Positions 57,481 to 64,000 of a DNA stretch of 64,000 nucleotides are shown here, piece by piece (within the stretch, counting starts at the first letter, position 1; every line of letters starts with the position of its first letter). Source of the stretch: Spodoptera frugiperda (lineage: Eukaryota; Arthropoda; Insecta; Lepidoptera; Noctuidae); assembly GCF_023101765.2 (NCBI RefSeq), contig NC_064212.1:12214001-12278000 (forward strand), in the 5' to 3' direction. A model generated the notes under the pieces. It was given only the letters and a program-made list of their open reading frames with translations. It was not told the origin of the DNA and did not search any database. The position numbers and the translations under genes are program-made.

Positions 57481-58139
57481 TTAATAGTACTGCAATTACA
57501 TTTTTAGGCTAACTTGTTTAGTATTTGGATCGATAATCGCATTAGTAAATTCTAGACCGTTATGTCGAAAGTAGTCAAACGTAGGCGCTACTTTGAGGCC
57601 TAGTTTTGGTCTAGCATTACGAAAGAATGGGTCGCCATTCACTCTTCTGTCGGCATTTTCATTTAAATAATATTTAATTCGATAGTGTAACGGAAGTTCA
57701 CAAAGAAAAAATGTTTAAGAGAGACGTCACGAAAACATCTGTGAGTCTTTGAAGCAAGTACTCCGGAACCTTTGTCTTTGACATATCTGAACAAACAAGC
57801 CACGTTTGAAATGAAAGAAAACGATCCCCCTTACTTCAATACGGTTATTTGAAAATACGCTTCCAATTTCATTAATAACTGTCTGCTTTAATTACTGGAA
57901 TACAAACATTTGAACAACGTCAACCTACATAACAAAGCGGTATGAATAAACACGTAAGCCCTAGGTACTGTTAGTACCTAAATTTAAGCTCAAAGCGGCT
58001 AAACCTAAACCCATGGAAAATGTGTCGCTGAACAGAAAATTAACGAAAAAGCCCCTACTGCACACGATCGATCTCTTTGATTACCGAAACCGCTCAATCA
58101 TCGTGACTGAGCAATTTTGGCAAAGGTAAATTTAACCCT
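57481..58139. other. Gene-free AT-rich DNA
   Basis: Nothing recognised. Confidence 0.4.
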
Positions 58140-58380
58140 TCCGCCGCATCCCTCGCAAATCAATAGGGGTACATGCGATGGGGGACGCAGAAATTAGGCC
58201 TACACTAAATATGCACAACTATACTGGAGATTCCAGGGCCCCGCTGGGGAGGGTTACGTGTATAATGCACTCGAGTATAGACTGTGCGGGAGGGGGGGCG
58301 CCCCGCTGCGGCATTAGAGGGGGGGCTCCACTCTACCCCTCCGCTGATGTTTGGCCGACCGCAGCAACACCTTGATTTTT
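58140..58380. promoter_or_regulatory. GC-rich island
   Basis: Blocks such as gggagggggggcgccccgct and gggggggctccactctaccc in AT-rich surroundings. The overlapping short frames on both strands look like by-products of base composition. Confidence 0.25.
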
Positions 58381-61039
58381 CGACCAAACCTGCGTGATGA
58401 AAAGTTCTTTTTTTTTTCAATACTTTTTCACCAATGTGTGTGTGAGTTATGCCTTGTTAGTTTTTATAGGTGTTTTATTACGCACACTGTAGCACATTTT
58501 AATTTATGTTTATAACAATAGAGGTCGTATTGGCACGAACGAGTTTACGCAGGTACCTATGAGTTTTTGTGCGTAATATTTAATCTGTGGGCGCGTACGC
58601 CGATCGTAGCTTATGTCTGCCGATCATCATTCATATTCTTTGTAACAGCGACTAAAATAGTTAGTATCCCAATAAACACCGACTTTTTTGTTATACCTCA
58701 AAATAAATGTTATTACATTCTAGTTTTCTGCCTCAATATCTTTAAAAAGTGCGAGCATTTTATTTTAAAACATTATCTAAACAAATGAATACTCTAAAAC
58801 AATACAAAGTATTTTTTATAATAATATTATTAAAAGCGTAGCCTTAAAGAGGACCTCTAGAAGACCTTATCCACCGTATGCAAATTTACACAAGTTACAA
58901 AAAAAATATTTCATTAATATTAACGATACCGCTCTCACTACCAAGATAAAGTTTATAATGAACGAACCTGATTAAAATAAATTCAACTTTAAGAAAAAAA
59001 ATGTTCCTCGTTTCTATTTTGTAGACATTAGGCCACCTAAGAAAATTTACTCGTTATTAAGTCTTATAGTATGTAAATTAATGCTAGATATATTAATGAA
59101 ACCAACGATATTTAGGTACAGATGTACTAATTGCACTCTGATACGAGTGGCAATAAAGAAAAATGTTAAACCTGTACCTAATAAATATACCTGTCTTACT
59201 AAACACATGTCTAACTACAACAAACGAAAATAACTCCAAAATCTGACAGTTGTTACAATCCCACGATGGCCATAAGTGTCCAGTTGGGGAAATGGGTTCT
59301 TATGATACCAACAATCAATGGTTAAACCATATCATTACATATGCACAGCTGGCAGCACCAAGGCTTTTCCCTTAAGCCCCTTCACTGAAACATCAATCGA
59401 TAAAAACCTAACCAAAAAAACGACACAGATTTTATACAGAGATCTTTATGAAGCAAAATATCCACGTTTATTTCGAAATCTCGATAGATAGAAAGATGTA
59501 TAGAGGGGCTTAATGTAGTGACAGCCAAAAGTTGTATTAATGATAGATTTATGACCACGGCTGAAGCTTTCAATGAGAATAAATATTTTGCCACAGAATT
59601 TATTAAAATAAATACTTTATCCGACGGTGGTGATGTGACAATTAAGATAATTGGAGGGCAGACGTGCCTAGAAAATGGTAAAGAGAAGGGTCTAAACAAT
59701 ATGTATATGACACAAGATGAGAATGTAATTTGTCTGTTTATACATGACGAAGTATTTGAGTATCTACAATCCTAGACTGATAAAGTATCACCAATTGTTT
59801 CTAGAAGTGTATTAAACAGAACATTTCCTTTTATATGAACACACAAAATCGATAGTACCATGGAATAAAGCTATAAATATCTCATAAAAGGCTCGAACAA
59901 CACGTAAAACTGAACAGTGGCGGGTCTTATCAAGTATTCAAGAACCAAAACTGTAACCTTAACTATAAATGCTGTCAGTGATATAGGGATGTCAATAAAA
60001 TCACTAAGTAACGGCCTTGTTGCCTTAGTTTCGAGATAAAATGTTCACAATGTTTTGTTGGTTTTTGTCTTTTGCTACGGGGAAAACAATTTAGACGTCC
60101 TTACATACATATTTTAAAACCCCACTATGTCGCCTTCAGTCTATATGTGAAACACGATTATTCTCAGTATCATCCCTCGAAACTTATTATTCTGTATTCA
60201 TTTTCAAAACCCGTCTATACGCTTCGTGCATGGGTATTAGAAAATGTCCAATGACAAATTCTGATAAAATATCATCGTCATTGAAAACGACCGTTCGTTC
60301 TATTTCATACGTTATCAGTCTCAATATCTTGCATTTGGCCATTTTAATTCAGCTGTTGTTGAAAAAATGTTATCGCAATTTTATCACGTTTCTATGATAA
60401 AATATAGTAACTAGACGTACCTATAAAGATAAATTCGATATTGCTAGTTTTGTACTTGAAAACCACTGATTTAGACATCCATAGATGCATTTCAGTTGTA
60501 GAAATATTGTAATTGTAATATTACTTTTAGTATAACTACTTATCATATCTAGATCAAACAATGAGGCCAAAAACCTTCATCTTTGTAATGTAGAAACATT
60601 TTCTTTACAAATGAACCAACCAGATGTTTGGATCGTAAAAGAAAGGTATTTGCCGCGAACAGTCGACATAAAACAGTTCGAGCGTACATTTGAATAAATG
60701 CAAGCCCAATTCACACCAGAGGGTGAAACCATAAAAATGATGCAAAAAGAATCAACCATCCCTCCAGCCACCCACCGGTGACGCGGCACGTATTACCGTG
60801 TCCACGATTCTATGAAAGATATCGAAAATGTACTTGTAAAGAATTCTCTCCTAGTACTTATGTAGACCGACGTAAAATCAATAGTAGTTAACAACGTAGC
60901 GTGCGTACATCTGCACTTAAAACTAACCTAAAAAATAAACACAAACTGTAACAGATTTGAACACAAATTCAACTTTAAACAAAATTGAACTTTAAACATC
61001 TAAATTACTGAGTATTGGAAACTTGTCTAGTTGGAACGT
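58381..61039. other. Gene-free AT-rich DNA
   Basis: No supported gene. Overlapping open frames on both strands at 59382-59775 (105 and 85 codons) have no domain, splice or promoter support. Confidence 0.4.
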
Positions 61040-61280
61040 TGAACACAGTAGTTTCTGTGTCCGTAGCTGGAAAACAGAGACAGCAGGAGGGTGGGTTCCG
61101 GGGGTTGTCTGGGGGGCTGGTTGCCTCGCGACACATATACCGGCTCGGTCGATAAGGAAAGCGGGCCGAGTCGATGCGTTCGCATAGACTTTGAAAACGC
61201 AGTGAATTCGACTGTTAAAATTGAATGGGATTTTACTCTCGAAATTCAGTGAAAGCTTTTTGCGAGCACTAAAGGATACT
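61040..61280. promoter_or_regulatory. GC-rich island, possible transcription start
   Basis: gtgggttccgggggttgtct followed by cacatataccggctcggtcg, then AT-rich sequence with attcagtgaaag at 61240-61251. The arrangement looks like a promoter reading rightwards, but no downstream exon was found. Confidence 0.25.
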
Positions 61281-62629
61281 TTCGATTTTCTGTTTAAAGG
61301 AAAACAATATAGAGTTTCAATTTGTTGCGTGCTTTTGTTCGTGATTATAAAGGGTGAATTATAGAGCGTGGGGCATTTAACTCCACGTAATCAATATTGA
61401 CGTATACAGTCGGAGTTAAGATTTTTAAAGGAGAAAACGTTTCATAAACTAAACAGCAACACTTATAAAAGTTTTTATTTACAAATTAGTTTTGCCATCC
61501 AAAAATTTGGGTTGATTTTTTTCAACAACCGTATTTTGTTTCTTTTCTGTGCATATTTGCGCATACAGAAACATAAAAATAAAATACCCCTTATAAAAAA
61601 GCATAAAAAATAAAATACGAAAATACTGCATAGAAAATTCTGGAACGGAACGAATCTACAAAATTTCGGAATGTAAGAACAATCTCGAGTATAACGAGGA
61701 CTCGAGCCGGCCATGCAGAAAACGAGAATCATGCCCCTTAACAGGGAAGGTAAGTGGCTGAAGAAATCCAGGCTTTATCCGTGTCCTCAGAGATTTTCAG
61801 TACAGAAATTGTAACAATACTCGTTACAAAATTGTATTTATTTCATTTCTCAACATAAAGTATCAACAACACTACATTTCGAGGTTCACGAAACTAAAAA
61901 TATGTTTCGATGTCATCTTTTATTCAATTAAAATTCATCGAAAATAATATCAGAAGGAAATAAAATTCACACTTGACCAGTTTCTATAATAAGGCTCAGC
62001 GTACACGTGCGGAATTACCAAACTGGTTTATAGAACGGGTCCCCGTCAACTTTTTAGATACTACATCAAATTATTGTAGGCACAATTCCGCGCATCTGTG
62101 TCTCTTATATATTTTCAATGGTTCGAAACTCCATGGCCTTCAACTTTACGGGCTACATGCTAAACTTTGGTCTAACTACGAGTATGTACAGTAATTTGTC
62201 AGGGTTAAGGGTCCCTAAATTGCTTGTTCAGTGATAAATTGCGATGCTCTGTAATAATTCGTGTAGTCTTGTGTAGCCTTATGTTTACTCCTACAAGTTG
62301 TAGGGGTGGCAAGCAGCTGATATTGTTTGCCGGCACATTTTTATTTACATTTGGTGTAAGGGATTCTTTTGTTGTGCACGCTTTATGAAGTAATATTCTC
62401 CTTAGAAGAGTTTTTGTGGCTCCATTACGAAGTATCTAGGTTTTGTATAAAGTTATTATTACGTTGGAATAAACAGAGCAAGAATGCCAATTATCCAGAA
62501 AGAAACAGCTATAGGAAAGCTGAATCATTATCTAAATTCCATTTACAATAAAATTCAACGAGCTCTTCATAATTATTGCAAATTGCCACGTTAAAACTAA
62601 AATGTCTTCGAGAGGAGTCGCTTAAACTA
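61281..62629. other. Gene-free AT-rich DNA
   Basis: Nothing recognised. A minus-strand frame at 62509-62691 contains FYCKWNLDND, which is only a chance likeness to a BTB start. Confidence 0.4.
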
Positions 62630-62780
62630 TAAGCCTTCCATTTTGGTGGGGCTACGAGTGCAAACTTCCTACCCCCTCCACCGGTTCTCACGCACCGGGG
62701 AGACTCACCCCCTCCCGGCCTTCCCTTCTTGCGTCTAGCACTTGTTCGGTACGACCTCGAAAACTTAGGCCTAAAGTTGG
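62630..62780 (-). promoter_or_regulatory. GC-rich island with a candidate minus-strand splice donor
   Basis: On the minus strand, gaaggccgggagggg|gtgagt ends at 62709 and offers a near-consensus splice donor. A non-coding 5' exon of chinmo is possible; this is inference only. Confidence 0.25.
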
Positions 62781-64000
62781 CGTATGTAATATTAGTGACG
62801 AAGAAATAGATGCCTATATTTTACAAACGTGGGTTGCTCTATCCCTTAGGGTAAAAGGAATTTCAAGTGGTATCTGTATTGGTTTAGTAGCCTTTAAAAC
62901 TATTGCTAAGAAAGGTTGAAATTTCAATAATGAAGTTTCAACGATCACAGTAGCTTACAAAGTTCAAAATGGTTTACTTCAATATACCTACATGACTTTT
63001 AAAGTATTTTAAATATTTCCACAAAATTGGGTTATCCAACCAAGTCACTACAAACACATTTTAAGACGCTTGAGCGCCCACCAGTATTACATTTACCATG
63101 GAATATTATGTAACTGAAAGTGAGTACGAACTTGAAATACTTTTGCAAAGGTTGCTTCTTCGTAAAAAACTGGTGAAGCCTCACAAAATATTAACCCCGC
63201 GCCAAGTAACGTGAGTTCTTCCACAAAAACGTGTCACAATTACAACATCATTGTTAACTTTAAGGTGAGCAATCTTTGTTAAACTTAATGAATTTTCATT
63301 CGATGTTTCATAAGAATTATTAGATTTTTTTACCTTATCCAACAATGGTTCATTACGTTTGAGAAAATTGTCGTGTTATGATTTGCACGCAAATTGATTA
63401 ACATTAATAATGTTATGTATTGGTAATGTCTTATCATAATCTTCAAATTATCTCTTTTCAAAATGTATTGTTTATTCGTGAAGAGATGTTCCAAAAAACG
63501 TGATATCATATTTACGAAGAAACAGTCATTAAAAAACGATTGTCAAGTTATCATCACGCAACGCAAAACCTGTGTATTTTGTTTTCTTTGGGTGCAGCTT
63601 CGATCTGTTTAGACTAGATAATATGAAAGGAGGAAAAAGACTCTATAAAATATGTTACAGATAGCATACTATCCAAATCGAAGTAAGTGCTTTCAATAAA
63701 ATTATATTATTACCAATAAGGCGTTCCTCAGGGTACGATTTTAGGTCCAGCACATTTTTTTACTAAATTCAACAATTAATTTAGATTAACTTGTACTCCC
63801 ATTTATTTAAAAACATCATATAGTTAATACTTATACCTACATAATTGTCAAGTTAACAGTTTCGGCGGTCGATCACATAGCGCGCTGACGAAAGACGTGA
63901 CGTGTTATATTAACAGTCAAATTTGAATTTATATAGGTAACATTGCTACGTCATGCATGCACGACTACGTTTCGATTTATGTAGCAGTAATTACAGGGGT
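62781..64000. other. Gene-free AT-rich DNA to the window end
   Basis: Nothing recognised. The first half of the chinmo BTB exon may lie beyond this end. Confidence 0.4.

Noticed and set aside
57147..57484. Overlapping plus-strand frames of 96 and 71 codons in a GC-rich island
   Set aside because: Low-complexity Arg/Thr/His-rich products in two frames at once, typical of GC-rich non-coding sequence.
59382..59775. Overlapping open frames of 105 (-) and 85 (+) codons
   Set aside because: AT-rich composition, no domain recognised and mutual antisense overlap; no evidence for either.
62509..62691. Minus-strand frame with FYCKWNLDND, resembling the FCLKWN start of a chinmo BTB domain
   Set aside because: The residues after it do not continue into a BTB fold and no donor in the required phase follows.

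Overview
The window is nuclear DNA of a moth, most likely a noctuid or close relative. The evidence is an AT-rich background, spliceosomal introns, several tRNA-derived SINE families of the kind scattered through noctuid genomes, and a tandem cluster of Rebers-Riddiford type 2 (RR-2) cuticular protein genes. No prokaryotic or viral gene was seen.

1-5.2 kb: repeats only. They include a 688-bp insertion (474-1161) flanked by an 18-bp target-site duplication, SINE copies and a LINE-like remnant. 5.2-34.9 kb: ten RR-2 genes, here numbered CPR-1 to CPR-10 for reference: CPR-1 (+), CPR-2 (+), CPR-3 (-), CPR-4 (+), CPR-5 (+), CPR-6 (-), CPR-7 (+), CPR-8 (+), CPR-9 (+), CPR-10 (-). All share one architecture: a TATA box about 30 bp before an insect initiator, a 12-nt first coding exon for four residues ending in AAG, one phase-0 intron inside the signal peptide, and a second exon beginning TTC with the rest of the signal peptide, a chitin-binding RR-2 domain and a low-complexity tail rich in Ala, His, Pro, Gly or Tyr. 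The products are secreted and should bind chitin in hard cuticle. Three paralogue groups are clear: CPR-3/4/5, CPR-6/7 and CPR-8/9/10. CPR-9 and CPR-10 lie in a roughly 1-kb inverted duplication.

34.9-40 kb: gene-free and dense in SINE fragments. 40-47.7 kb: SINE-free AT-rich DNA, read here as the long 3' UTR (minus strand) of the next gene. 47.76-50.54 kb: five phase-consistent exons of the BTB/C2H2 zinc-finger gene chinmo on the minus strand. The first part of its BTB domain is encoded upstream and was not found. The putative 3' UTR carries six sense let-7 seed matches, two of them 8-mers and one with extended complementarity, plus one miR-100 seed match. This agrees with the known control of chinmo by let-7-complex microRNAs in Drosophila. 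50.6-64 kb: no coding exon recognised. It holds AT-rich intronic or intergenic DNA with several GC-rich islands that could be chinmo promoters or 5' UTR exons.

The CPR genes are structural genes for one tissue and probably share timing through their common core promoter. Chinmo is a developmental-stage regulator that happens to sit next to them; nothing in the sequence shows a functional link. I found no convincing new biological system. The strongest leads are the let-7 site cluster, the CPR-8/9/10 homogenisation and inverted duplication, the shared core promoter, and an orphan promoter-plus-first-exon-like block at 42.35 kb.
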